Shown: positions 1 to 7,826 of the stretch, one piece after another
How positions within the stretch are numbered: the first letter of the stretch is position 1
Layout: every line of letters begins with the position of its first letter
Assembly (NCBI GenBank): GCA_963691655.1
Contig: OY829326.1
Coordinates: 70,301,235-70,365,234 of the forward strand
DNA from: Toxonevra muliebris
Taxonomy: Eukaryota > Arthropoda > Insecta > Diptera > Pallopteridae
Direction of reading: 5' to 3'
Length of the DNA: 64,000 bases
Translations under genes and position numbers: made by a program
The notes under the pieces: generated by a model
The model's database searches: none
What the model saw: the letters and a program-made list of their open reading frames with translations, nothing else
Told to the model about the DNA's origin: nothing

Positions 1-501
1 GGTGCCTCCATTGCATGTGCGTCCCGTACGCCGTGCTGTGTATGTAGGCCAACTGGTGCAACTGAAGTTGGCGAAAGGGTAAATCAAACCATCGACGAGG
101 AAATATTTACGCTGCAAACACTGCGCTGTTACTTTGGTGCGTGTGGCAAATGGTTCTACGAATGATGCACTGCAGTACATATCGATGAAATGACCATTCT
201 TAATTTCAACCACACCATCTGTGTTCGGCACTATCCATTCGTATTCATCGTGTGGTGTGAAAATGGGTGCAGGATCATTGAGATCACCATTCACATCGAA
301 AGCACAGTCACCGGTAACTATAACACCTTCATCATCTTCTTCAGCAATGTCATCGCTTGACGTGGGAGGTTTTCGATTTATTGCGCGTAGCAAAACTTCT
401 TTAAATTCATGCTTTGATGGTACAATCCCAGCATGAGTCACGGCTATGCTTAGGCTGAGCAAAACTAATATTGATAGCAGCGAAATTTCATTTGACTTCA
501 T
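1..501 (-). CDS. Secreted DNA/RNA non-specific nuclease, 5' part (runs off window)
   Basis: The minus-strand frame is open from an ATG at 501-499 to the window edge (167 codons). It begins with a hydrophobic signal peptide (about residues 1-24, ending VTHA) and an acidic stretch with EEDDE, then a cysteine-containing domain with GDCAFDVNGDLNDP, EIKNGHFIDMYCS and FANFSCTSWP. This layout matches the N-terminal half of the nuclease encoded at 23119-25156: same spacing of YC/FC, AQC/PTC and FSC/ISC. It is therefore a paralogue. Insect members of this Endonuclease_NS family include secreted gut dsRNases. The catalytic RGH motif would lie beyond the edge, so activity cannot be judged. No intron is needed in the visible part. 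Confidence 0.8.
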   Translation of the reverse strand, partial: MKSNEISLLSILVLLSLSIAVTHAGIVPSKHEFKEVLLRAINRKPPTSSDDIAEEDDEGVIVTGDCAFDVNGDLNDPAPIFTPHDEYEWIVPNTDGVVEIKNGHFIDMYCSASFVEPFATRTKVTAQCLQRKYFLVDGLIYPFANFSCTSWPTYTARRTGRTCNGGT

Positions 502-1038
502 TTTACCTTTCGAGAAGCGTTGAAACCAATTGCTTTTGCACAACTGATTTTGAGTGTTGAATAATTTTCTTCCATATACTTGTGTATATTTAAATACGTA
601 AAGACCCAAAAATTTCATTCATTGATCTAATCAATACTTTCTTATCATCTTTGTGAAGTTTGTTTTGATGCAGATTGTATATCTTTACCTACGTTGTACT
701 GGACATCATAGCTGGCCTAAAGCTTGATTATGAATGGTTATCGTTTTCTAATCATTATAATCAGAAAGGTGTGCGGGTTTTTTGCATTATAGTGGCATGG
801 TTGGCTTTTCAATTAAATGTAATACATATTATATCTACTACAATATAAATATATACAGTATGGAGCACGAATGAGCCAGTGTTGAATAGAAATGACACAA
901 ATATAAATTGAAAAAAAAAAATTATTTGGGTAAAACAAAAACAATTTTTAGCTATTAAAATTATAGTTCTCAAAGTATTTTTATAAGATAAAATCACAAT
1001 TCATATCAAATAATAAAAAAAAAAAATTAAATTAAAAT
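502..1038. other. Upstream/intergenic DNA between two nuclease copies
   Basis: AT-rich DNA holding the presumed promoter of the left nuclease gene and, further right, A-rich runs. I see no coding potential. Confidence 0.5.
587..596 (-). promoter_or_regulatory. Possible TATA box of the left nuclease gene
   Basis: TATTTAAATA lies 86 bp upstream of the ATG at 501. The distance would give a 5' UTR of about 50-60 nt. The region is AT-rich, so the match could be chance. Confidence 0.3.
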
Positions 1039-1228
1039 TTATAGGAGTGACCCTAATGGCAAATGATCCACCACTGCAGTAAAATCAGGCACTGAACATG
1101 CATAGGAATAACCTTTGAGTAGATCACGCTTTGACCAATTAATCCATGATATCCCATCACTAATATCTTCACAAATAACATATTCCTCAAGTATTTGCTC
1201 CAGTGAAGCATGTCAAAAATTTAATCCG
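1039..1228 (-). pseudogene. 3' remnant of a second nuclease paralogue
   Basis: Reading the minus strand from about 1228 to a TAA at 1041-1039 gives LEQILEEYVICEDISDG, then WINW, LLKGYSYAC and VVDHLPL. This aligns with the C-terminus of the intact nuclease at 23119-25156 (DYLICDDIQEQ, LNWIRN, LKQGYMYVC, AVGHLPDHL). An in-frame TGA precedes the good match, and homology ends next to the stop codon of a decayed Tc1 transposase (1231). It is a truncated copy in tandem with the left nuclease gene, on the same strand. It could also be a last exon whose upstream exons were displaced by insertions. Confidence 0.7.
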
Positions 1229-1230
1229 AG

Positions 1231-2135
1231 TTAGTATTTAGTCTTCTAGCTTTTTTCTAGTATAACTTCATTACATATTCGTTGGAAATATTTCTCCATT
1301 CCAACTACAAGCTCTCCCACAGCTATTTTATTCCACGGGTGGGTTCAACATAGTTGACAAGCTGTTATTATTACGCGATTTTCGATGGGGTTTAGGTCGG
1401 GGCTCTGTGCTGGCCAACTCATTACCCCAAATTTGGGATTGTTGTTATGTTGAAACAAGATTCGTTCGGCTGGTTTCCCCATTTTTGCAATACCTCTGGC
1501 ATATTGTCCATCAAAATGCGCAAATAATCTTCTTTGCGTATTATACCTTATATTCTGGTTAGAGGTCCTATACTGTTGGTAGTAATACACTCCAAACCAT
1601 TAGAGAATCGCCGCTATATTTCACAGTACATTTTAGATGGGATGGGTTTGAAGGATCTCGCCCTTTTGCCCTATACCAAAATTAGTCGTCCGATTGGAAT
1701 TTATTTATTTTAGTTTTATCCGACCAAATAATCTAAAAATAAATACCTATAGGTTTAAATGATGCTGTAAAAATATTTGTTTGTCTTGTATTTATTTACA
1801 ATTTTTTGGACATATTTGCATATCTTTTTGTTCTTTTAAATTTTTAGGCGGAAGCTTTGGTTTTTGTTGCTTTGTAAAAGCTTTTAACCCAACTCTTTTA
1901 AGTGCTCTTTGTACTGTCCATTGACTAACAGTTTTGTCGACCAATATTTTATGCTTGATGATGATGATGTTGTCTGACCTTAAGAGGCAGAACGTTGGCT
2001 AATATTCACGATTTTTGCAATTTCTCGGTTTGATTTACCTTCAATAGCTTTACAAATAGCTATTTTTTAACGAGATGCTAATAGGTTTCCTTGCACATTA
2101 TTTTTTATTGCCACAGTACCAAAGAATCACTACAT
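1231..2135 (-). pseudogene. Decayed Tc1-like transposase
   Basis: On the minus strand, fragments of a Tc1/mariner transposase appear in order across several frames. There is a helix-turn-helix piece with EGKSNREIAKIVNIS (about 2070-2000) and VSQWTVQRALKRVGLKAF (about 1930-1870). A DDE region follows with MSWPAQSPDLNPIEN (about 1430-1375), then a C-terminus ending KTKY and stop (1245-1231). The usual QQDNDPKH catalytic block reads QHNNNPKF, so the central Asp is lost. Stops and frameshifts make it non-functional. Terminal repeats were not identified. Confidence 0.7.
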
Positions 2136-2248
2136 ATTTTTTAATTACTTTTCAGCCCATACCGAGTAAAAAATTTTAAAATTGAGCTAATGCACTTTGC
2201 ATTGGTGGGAAAAAGACAACAAGTCTAGAGCAAAAAAAAATTTATTTT

Positions 2249-2254
2249 GTAACA
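2249..2254. repeat. Left target-site duplication GTAACA
   Basis: GTAACA lies directly before the AGTAGTAGGG terminus and is repeated exactly after the right terminus (18642-18647). A 6-bp duplication is the established Polinton integrase footprint. Confidence 0.92.
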
Positions 2255-2386
2255 AGTAGTAGGGATATGTATGTTCTGGCACAAGGGGAATGGGGAATGG
2301 GGAATGAGGAATGGGGAATGGGGAATGGGGAATGGGGAATGAGGAATGGGGAATGGGGAATGAGGAATGGGGAATGGGGAATGGGG

Positions 2387-2440
2387 CTTGTGCCAGAACA
2401 TACATATACAGTAGTAGGGATATGTATGTTCTGGCACAAG
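2387..2440. repeat. Perfect hairpin in left TIR, copy 1
   Basis: Two 21-nt arms (2387-2407 and 2420-2440) are exact inverted repeats around a 12-nt loop, ACAGTAGTAGGG. The right arm plus loop reproduce the element's own terminal sequence. Confidence 0.9.
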
Positions 2441-2492
2441 GGGAATGGGGAATGGGGAATGGGGAATGAGGAATGGGGAATGGGGAATGGGG

Positions 2493-2546
2493 CTTGTGCC
2501 AGAACATACATATACAGTAGTAGGGATATGTATGTTCTGGCACAAG
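2493..2546. repeat. Perfect hairpin in left TIR, copy 2
   Basis: Same 21-nt arms and 12-nt loop as at 2387-2440, separated from it by a GGGGAAT array. Confidence 0.9.
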
Positions 2547-2591
2547 GGGAATGGGGAATGGGGAATGAGGAATGGGGAATGGGGAATGGGG

Positions 2592-2645
2592 CTTGTGCCA
2601 GAACATACATATACAGTAGTAGGGATATGTATGTTCTGGCACAAG
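2592..2645. repeat. Perfect hairpin in left TIR, copy 3
   Basis: Third copy of the same hairpin. The right TIR has only two terminal copies, which accounts for most of the length difference between the TIRs. Confidence 0.9.
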
Positions 2646-3375
2646 GGGAATGGGGAATGGGGAATGAGGAATGGGGAATGGGGAATGGGGAATGGGGAAT
2701 GGGGAATGGGGAATGAGGAATGGGGAATGGGGAATGGGGAATGGGGAATGAGGAATGTCCCTACTACTGTATATGTATGTTCTGGCACAAGGGGAATGTT
2801 AAACCGTTTTTTTAATAAGTAAATATATATATTTTTCACAAAATAATAGACGGGAATTGCAAGAACCAATAATAATTTATATGAAACCTTTGAATAAGAA
2901 CCAGGCAAACAGAAAAAAGAGAAAGCATAAATAACAAAAAATATTTTTTAACCCCGCACATCATTGTGTTTTTTTTTTTATATCTGAAGTTTGTTTTGTA
3001 ATACACATATAAGAACCAGACAAACAGAAAAAAGAAAAAGCATAAATAACAAAAAATATATTTTAACTCCGCACATCAGTGTTTTTTTTGTTTTTTTTTG
3101 TTTTGATATTTGAAGTTTGTTTTGTGATACACATAGGATAGGATACATATTAGCTGCAGAACAAATTATCAGAACAGGAAAAAGAACTGTATTCTCATTC
3201 CCCATTGGCATCATATAGAAACAATATACAAAAAATATATTTCAACTCCGCACATCATTGTGTTTTTTTATATTTGAAGTTTGTTTTGTGATACACATAG
3301 GATAGGATAGGATAGCTGATATGCTACAAAACGAATTTCCAGAACAGAACTGTATTCTCATTCCCCTAATCCCAT

Positions 3376-3427
3376 TTGTGCCAGAACATACATATACAGT
3401 AGTAGGGATATGTATGTTCTGGCACAA
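3376..3427. repeat. Hairpin in left TIR, copy 4 (internal)
   Basis: 20-nt perfect arms around the same 12-nt loop, about 0.7 kb inside the terminal group. The mirror copy is at 17619-17670. Confidence 0.9.
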
Positions 3428-4300
3428 TGGGGAATGGGGAATGGCTTTTTTTACGCCACCAGGCAAGCAGGAAAAGTAGAAAGCATAAATGGAATACAAT
3501 TTTGCTTTATTTTTCCCTCCCTTTCCTTACATACATACATACACACTCATTAAAAAGACTTAGTGTTTTTTCTCACGATCATTGTTTACATTTGGCACAG
3601 TGAATTGAGAGGAGTCAAGTGCATATCAGCCGCAAAATCAAATTATCACATACTGTGATTTGTAAATATTGCCTTTAAATGATACAGTCATACATTATGA
3701 AAAATTTCATGTTTAAACATGTTCAATAAGTTGAAAAGCACCAAGCGAACAAGAAAAAGGACTGCATTCTCATTTTTAACTATTCTTTCTTGCATAACAG
3801 TGGGAAAAAAATCTTGCATAACAGTTTTGTTTGTTATCACATACTCTGATTTGTATATATTGCCTTTAATTAATCGATTTCAATTCTCCACGATCATTGT
3901 TTACATTTTGTTGAATGTGATACACACACTCAATGTTCAATAAGTTGAAAAGCACCAAGCGAACAGGAAAAAGGACAGCATTCTCATTCTTAACTATTCT
4001 TTCTTGCATTGTGGGAAAAAAATCTCACAATTGTTTACAATAAACTTTCGTTAGTCGATTAATTAACTTCTCCACGATCGTTGTTTACATTATTGTGCTT
4101 GTGGTCTTATGTGTGGGCAGAAGTGCAGTATCACTCTAAGTATTCATTATGCTTATTTACGCTTATTGTAAGTATGTATTTATTTGTATGTTTATACGTA
4201 TGTATGTTTGTATGTACGTTTATACGTATTGGCAAAAGTGGAGTCTCTCTTGCATTATGTATGTATGTAAGTTTGTGTAGATTGATAATATGTATGTATG

Positions 4301-4310
4301 TATATATAAC
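4301..4310 (+). promoter_or_regulatory. Possible TATA element in left TIR
   Basis: A TATATATAAC-type sequence lies about 110 bp upstream of the ATG at 4418, and the right TIR has a matching TATATAAC at the same relative place before the polymerase gene. Both arms may thus use a TIR-borne promoter. Confidence 0.4.
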
Positions 4311-4375
4311 AATATAAAAAATTTATGTGACAGATACTATCTAACAGTGCTAAAAGACGATACTTATTTTTAAAA

Positions 4376-4395
4376 TTTACGCGCAACGCGAGTTT
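4376..4395 (+). promoter_or_regulatory. Conserved 20-mer at inner TIR edge (left)
   Basis: TTTACGCGCAACGCGAGTTT is identical in both TIRs although the flanking ~100 bp differ. It lies just before the first gene of each arm (22 bp before the ATG at 4418, 24 bp before the polymerase ATG). It contains two CGCG blocks around CAA. A promoter or initiator element is the simplest reading. Confidence 0.5.
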
Positions 4396-4417
4396 GTTTA
4401 AAGTAATAAAGTTAAAA

Positions 4418-4708
4418 ATGGATAGCAATAAAATAAAAGAATTTTTAATAGAATTTGATTTTATTATTTTGGATGAGCATAGAACACACTTGTTACATTT
4501 GCAAGCAGAGCTAGAGGAGAAGGAGTTTGAAAAATCATTTCTTTTAAGTCCTGATGATCACCTTCGAACTTGTCCATGGTCTGACAAAAATGCAACAGAA
4601 GGACCAGATACATGTAAATGCCAAATGTTTGGAAATAGAAATGCTGAAAAACTTATGAAATTGTACTATAGGCTAACCACTAATTTTCCACCTTGCTGTA
4701 ATATATGA
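4418..4708 (+). CDS. Small Polinton protein of unknown function (96 aa)
   Basis: The ATG at 4418 is the first true start; the frame extends upstream only through a TTG. The protein is acidic and helical in its first half (KEFLIEFDFIILDEHR, LQAELEEKEFEKSF) and has a Cys-rich C-terminal part with CPW, CKC and a final PCCNI. Five cysteines could bind zinc, but no known motif is complete. It is the only gene read inward from the left TIR, is convergent with the gene at 4786-5118, and probably uses the TIR promoter. I do not recognise it. By position it is an early or regulatory candidate (inference). Confidence 0.6.
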   Translation: MDSNKIKEFLIEFDFIILDEHRTHLLHLQAELEEKEFEKSFLLSPDDHLRTCPWSDKNATEGPDTCKCQMFGNRNAEKLMKLYYRLTTNFPPCCNI

Positions 4709-4785
4709 ATTAAATAAATAAAGAAAAGATACTTGTTTGGGTTAATTTAAATTGGTTTTTTATTTTATTCAAAGGAAAAATATAT

Positions 4786-5118
4786 TTAACAATAATAAAA
4801 AGGCTGTTTACGTTGACATGAAATATCTCCTGCGATGCAAATTTCGAAGTTATAGGTTTTGCCACCATTTGTTGATGTTTTAATTAATTCAAAGCCACCT
4901 TCATTAACCGCCGTTAAAGTTGTGTCCAAAACTTCAACGTATCGTTCAGGAAGAATCACACGAAATTCTGCTAACTCCATCTCTAGTCTCATTCCGTATG
5001 GTGTAGTTTTACGTACGACGATAATCACTGAATATGGTTTATTTTCATCCATATCTTTAACAGACAGCAGCTGCTTCTTATTTTTACAATTGAAATCATT
5101 AATTGCGGCTGTAGTCAT
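4786..5118 (-). CDS. Small Polinton protein, possibly OB-fold DNA-binding (110 aa)
   Basis: The first ATG in the frame is at 5118-5116 (MTTAAINDF); the frame runs 11 codons further but only from a TTG. The core KPYSVIIVVRKTTPYG, RLEMELAEFRVILPERY and GGKTYNFEI alternates strands and turns like a small beta-barrel. Small proteins of this kind recur in insect Polintons (from memory). An OB-fold, ssDNA-binding role would suit a protein-primed replicon, but no diagnostic residue proves it. It is the last gene of the leftward minus-strand block, 241 bp after the integrase gene. Confidence 0.6.
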   Translation of the reverse strand: MTTAAINDFNCKNKKQLLSVKDMDENKPYSVIIVVRKTTPYGMRLEMELAEFRVILPERYVEVLDTTLTAVNEGGFELIKTSTNGGKTYNFEICIAGDISCQRKQPFYYC

Positions 5119-5359
5119 TTTAATTTTAGTTTGCTGTACTATGCTTGACAAAAACTGATCGTTTAACTTATTTGCAAAGACCTTTTATACAAAATCTTAC
5201 AATGAAAATATTTTACTAAGATAAATATAAAAAAGAAATCGGAATTATTTTATATTCATCCTTTTCTAACGCATGCATATATATTTTCTTTTTCATCTGC
5301 CTTATGTGTTATATTTAAGGGGTAATTTTTTAGTATATATAAATATGTATATTAGTAGT
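5119..5359. other. Spacer between integrase and small OB-like gene
   Basis: AT-rich spacer. It should hold the integrase 3' end and the promoter of the gene at 4786-5118. No ORF. Confidence 0.4.
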
Positions 5360-6277
5360 TCAGAGAATTTCGTTTTTATTTATCCATGAATTATGTTCTT
5401 TTGTGAATCCTAACCATTTCACAAAGACCTTATCACCTTTACATTTCAACACTTTTTCAACGAGATACAAGCTAGGATATTTTGTTTTCATTAATTCCAT
5501 TTCATAAAATCCTCCTTTTATTACATTTCCTTGATAATCTTCTAATATGTATGTAGTAGGATTTGTTACTTGTATAATTTTAATTTTAAAAATTTCAGTG
5601 GTCCAATTAGGTGTGTACCCCTTCTCAAATAAATGTTTATATTTACTAATTCGCACATAATCACCAACACCGAATTTAGGTATGTGAAATTTCTTCAAGT
5701 TGCTATACACAGTGTTTAACAATAAATTTTCATTTGAAGAATTTACATAAGAAGGTGCCATTTTTATGGTTCGGTGACGTTTATTATTATAATTATTTAT
5801 TAAAAACTTATAAATATTTAGCCATTGATATGTACCATTAAAACTAAACTCTTTCCACATCATTCCTTTTAACGTTCTATTGAATCGTTCGACGATTGAA
5901 GCTTTTAATATGCTGTATGTTGAGTAGTGATTTACGTTTTGACTTTTCATTAAGTTTTGAAAATGTTTATTAAAGAATTCCTTTCCATCATCAGTCTGCA
6001 AATTATTTGGTTTTCGTCCCGAATCAAATATTCCTTTCATTGCTGTTGTCACATCTAAGGCATTTTTTGATTTTAGGGCTACACCCCATGCAAATTTTGA
6101 AAAAGTATCAATAACAGTTAAAAGATACCGATGACCTTTATTATATGTTGAAAAATTCCCCATTTCAACCAAATCTGCTTGCCATAAGTCATCTATTCCT
6201 TTTATAATCACCCTACGACGCTTAAAATTTTTACGAGCTTGTTTGTGTAACTCTTCGACTAATTGTCTTTTACTCAT
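5360..6277 (-). CDS. Polinton integrase (retroviral type, DDE) with C-terminal chromodomain
   Basis: This 305-aa enzyme would insert the element's DNA ends and so create the 6-bp duplication. The RNase H-like core has the catalytic triad: Asp35 (WQADLVEMG), Asp96 (LQTDDGKEFF) and Glu130 (IVERFNRTLK). The 33-residue Asp-Glu spacing is as I recall it in other Polintons. An SH3-like region follows (KFGVGDYVRISKYKHLFEKGYTP begins near 200). Residues from about 270 (YLVEKVLKCKGDKVFVKWLG, then NSWI) form a chromodomain with its aromatic cage positions. The gene starts at an ATG, is 4 bp from the fibre-like gene upstream, and is uninterrupted. The chromodomain suggests targeting to marked chromatin (inference). 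Confidence 0.95.
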   Translation of the reverse strand: MSKRQLVEELHKQARKNFKRRRVIIKGIDDLWQADLVEMGNFSTYNKGHRYLLTVIDTFSKFAWGVALKSKNALDVTTAMKGIFDSGRKPNNLQTDDGKEFFNKHFQNLMKSQNVNHYSTYSILKASIVERFNRTLKGMMWKEFSFNGTYQWLNIYKFLINNYNNKRHRTIKMAPSYVNSSNENLLLNTVYSNLKKFHIPKFGVGDYVRISKYKHLFEKGYTPNWTTEIFKIKIIQVTNPTTYILEDYQGNVIKGGFYEMELMKTKYPSLYLVEKVLKCKGDKVFVKWLGFTKEHNSWINKNEIL

Positions 6278-6281
6278 GATA

Positions 6282-6713
6282 TTAAAATTTTATTGTTGGA
6301 ATCGTTGCGGGAACCTTTGTGACTGTCGACATGTGACTAAACATATAATCTTCTAGGTCTGTTATCTTGTTATCGACATCATTTATATGGGATAGTAGTT
6401 TTTTATCAATAAATTCTTCAAGGGTTCTTTTTAATTCAATGTTGTCATATCTAATACGTTGTAGTACTTCAATTCTTAAATTGTTAATATTTTGATTTAA
6501 ATTTTGCGAACATAAATTAACTTGATCGTTAACAAATTTTTTCGTTGTAGCATCGTGTTCTTTTAACGGCTCTCCTAAATTCTGAATGCATTTTAATTTT
6601 AAATCAAAATTATCATCTTCAGTCAAGTTGAAGCCATAACCACGGGGCCCAACTGGTCCTCGCTGCTTATGATTATTCTTGTTAGAAAAACGTCCAAACT
6701 TATCTACACTCAT
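6282..6713 (-). CDS. Putative fibre-like Polinton protein (143 aa)
   Basis: The start MSVDKFGRF at 6713 is preferred; another ATG lies at 6731 in frame. The N-terminus carries a short collagen-like GPVGPRG (residues 19-25). Next comes a segment like phage tail-fibre repeats: FDLKLKCIQNLGEP, then DATTKKFVND (54-63). The rest (about 65-130) is predicted coiled coil. Proteins with this FGR...GPxGPRG...DA-TK-V layout occur in other Polintons (from memory). A trimeric fibre or spike attached to the capsid vertex is plausible but unproven. The gene sits tightly between the integrase and the next ORF. Confidence 0.65.
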   Translation of the reverse strand: MSVDKFGRFSNKNNHKQRGPVGPRGYGFNLTEDDNFDLKLKCIQNLGEPLKEHDATTKKFVNDQVNLCSQNLNQNINNLRIEVLQRIRYDNIELKRTLEEFIDKKLLSHINDVDNKITDLEDYMFSHMSTVTKVPATIPTIKF

Positions 6714-6750
6714 CGGGAAAGTGTTATACATCCTCAAAATGTAAATCAAT

Positions 6751-7641
6751 TTATGTTATAATTCCTTCTTCTTTTAGCTCTTCAATAATAGAAATTATTT
6801 CATTATTATGATTATTGTGTCCAGCTTGTTGGGATGATATTAAAAGACGTAACCTATCAACCAATTCATTGAGATCATTCCAATACACATAGTTTACTCT
6901 TTTTTTACTTAATTCCATTAAACCGCTTCCCTTAGGATATTCCTTGGGTTTTTCATTTATTAGATTTTTAATAATATTTTGATACTTAGATGATCGCGTG
7001 CCTCTATTTTGTTCTTGTTTATTATAATTTCGCTTATGCGCATTTGTATCGAATAAAATTTTTTTATAAATATCTAAATCATCATCAGCATATTCTTGGG
7101 GTGCTTTGTAAAATATTAGTTGATATAATCCTGGCGTTAGATACCATTTCTTATTATTTATACGAATTTCATCATCATTTAAAATGAATGAAGCATTTCC
7201 AATTCTCCATATACCATCACTGTCCTTATGTGGCCCATACACTACGTCTAACTCATTTTTCTGTGCTAATTGACTTAAATCATGTAGACGCACGCCAGAA
7301 GGAAAAGTTTGATGGCTTTGATTTAATTTTGTAGTTTCATCAAGACTATATGTTTGATTTGGTGTTGCAAAAGTATCGTCAAAAAGTTTAGGGTTTTTCA
7401 ATGGTGTACTTGTTGCCTTCAACTTCTTATAATTAATCTCGTCATTAAAAACTGTTTCGTCTGGTTTAATATTAATATTTTTGGATGACGCATCAACAAA
7501 TTCTTTCAATGGTTTTGTTATTGGCTTAAAAGTAGTTTGAAAGAATGCTTCTGCATTAGATTCGCCAATTTTGAGGGCTTTGTGTTTTTGACGTATTACA
7601 TTCCTAGTTTTTATAATGTCTCTTAGTACTTTTTCATCCAT
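6751..7641 (-). CDS. Conserved Polinton protein, DUF8207-like (296 aa)
   Basis: ATG at 7641. The N-terminal third is charged and probably disordered. The central block (about 133-185) reads VVYGPHKDSDGIWRIGN, then DDEI and WYLTPGLYQLI, the pattern I associate with DUF8207 proteins of arthropods (from memory, unchecked). The C-terminal block from about 253 (YVYWNDLNELVDRLRLLI, then HNNEIISIIEELKEEGII) is the most conserved-looking part and amphipathic. The function is not known. It is encoded between the ATPase and the fibre-like gene, and is commonly found there in virion-type Polintons, so a morphogenesis or DNA-organising role is a fair guess. Five phased 20-21 bp repeats lie immediately upstream. 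Confidence 0.75.
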   Translation of the reverse strand: MDEKVLRDIIKTRNVIRQKHKALKIGESNAEAFFQTTFKPITKPLKEFVDASSKNINIKPDETVFNDEINYKKLKATSTPLKNPKLFDDTFATPNQTYSLDETTKLNQSHQTFPSGVRLHDLSQLAQKNELDVVYGPHKDSDGIWRIGNASFILNDDEIRINNKKWYLTPGLYQLIFYKAPQEYADDDLDIYKKILFDTNAHKRNYNKQEQNRGTRSSKYQNIIKNLINEKPKEYPKGSGLMELSKKRVNYVYWNDLNELVDRLRLLISSQQAGHNNHNNEIISIIEELKEEGIIT

Positions 7642-7644
7642 TTT

Positions 7645-7746
7645 AACAGGTCTCTCTTAAAGTTTAACAGCTCTCTAAAAAGTTCAACAGCTCTCTAAAA
7701 AGTTTAATAGCTCCCAAAACAGGTTTAACAAATATCAAAAACAGTT
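7645..7746 (-). repeat. Five phased 20-21 bp iterons upstream of the DUF8207-like gene
   Basis: Near-copies of AACAGCTCTCTAAAAAGTTT begin at 7645, 7666, 7686, 7706 and 7727 (the last partial). The 20-21 bp spacing is two helical turns, so the copies face one side of the helix. They fill the gap between the start codon at 7641 and the ATPase gene. Confidence 0.8.
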
Positions 7747-7826
7747 TTTAACACATCAGATATTAATTACAGCATTCGAATAGGTTATAATAAGAACTGA
7801 TTAAATATGTGATGTTGTCAAATGTT

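Larger units (their letters stand above)
2282..2756 (+). repeat. GGGGAAT/GAGGAAT minisatellite arrays
   Basis: Arrays of the 7-bp unit GGGGAAT with interspersed GAGGAAT lie between the hairpins. Four or more G4 runs spaced by AAT fit the general G-quadruplex pattern. The mirror arrays in the right TIR are at about 18295-18610. Confidence 0.92.
2255..4395. repeat. Left terminal inverted repeat of the Polinton
   Basis: It matches, inverted, 16624-18641. From outside in it contains the terminal AGTAGTAGGG motif, three hairpin-plus-GGGGAAT array units (2255-2756), and about three degenerate direct copies of a unit of 115-180 bp (about 2890-3330). A fourth hairpin follows (3376-3427), then two copies of a GTTCAATAAGTTGAAAAGC unit (about 3719 and 3931) and TATGT-rich DNA. 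The last ~100 bp are more diverged from the right copy than the rest, except for a fully conserved 20-mer at the inner edge. Short frames inside (for example 3719-3943 and 4081-4317) recur in the right repeat but look non-coding. The left copy is about 120 bp longer because it has one more hairpin/array unit. Confidence 0.92.

Noticed and set aside
2225..2908. Long repetitive open frames (PIPHSPF / GEWGMGN) on both strands in both TIRs
   Set aside because: They are translations of the GGGGAAT array and hairpins in all frames; no start context, domain or conservation beyond the repeat.
3719..3943. 74-codon TIR frame, mirrored at 17095-17319
   Set aside because: Carries an internal direct repeat of the TIR and no recognisable protein pattern.
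4081..4317. Short ORF with a cysteine-rich hydrophobic product, duplicated at 16730-16957
   Set aside because: Present twice only because the TIR is; sequence is TATGT microsatellite-derived and lies in the presumed promoter.
2255..4395. CRISPR-like array because of regular repeats and spacers
   Set aside because: The repeats are hairpins separated by a simple satellite in a eukaryotic element; no unique spacers.
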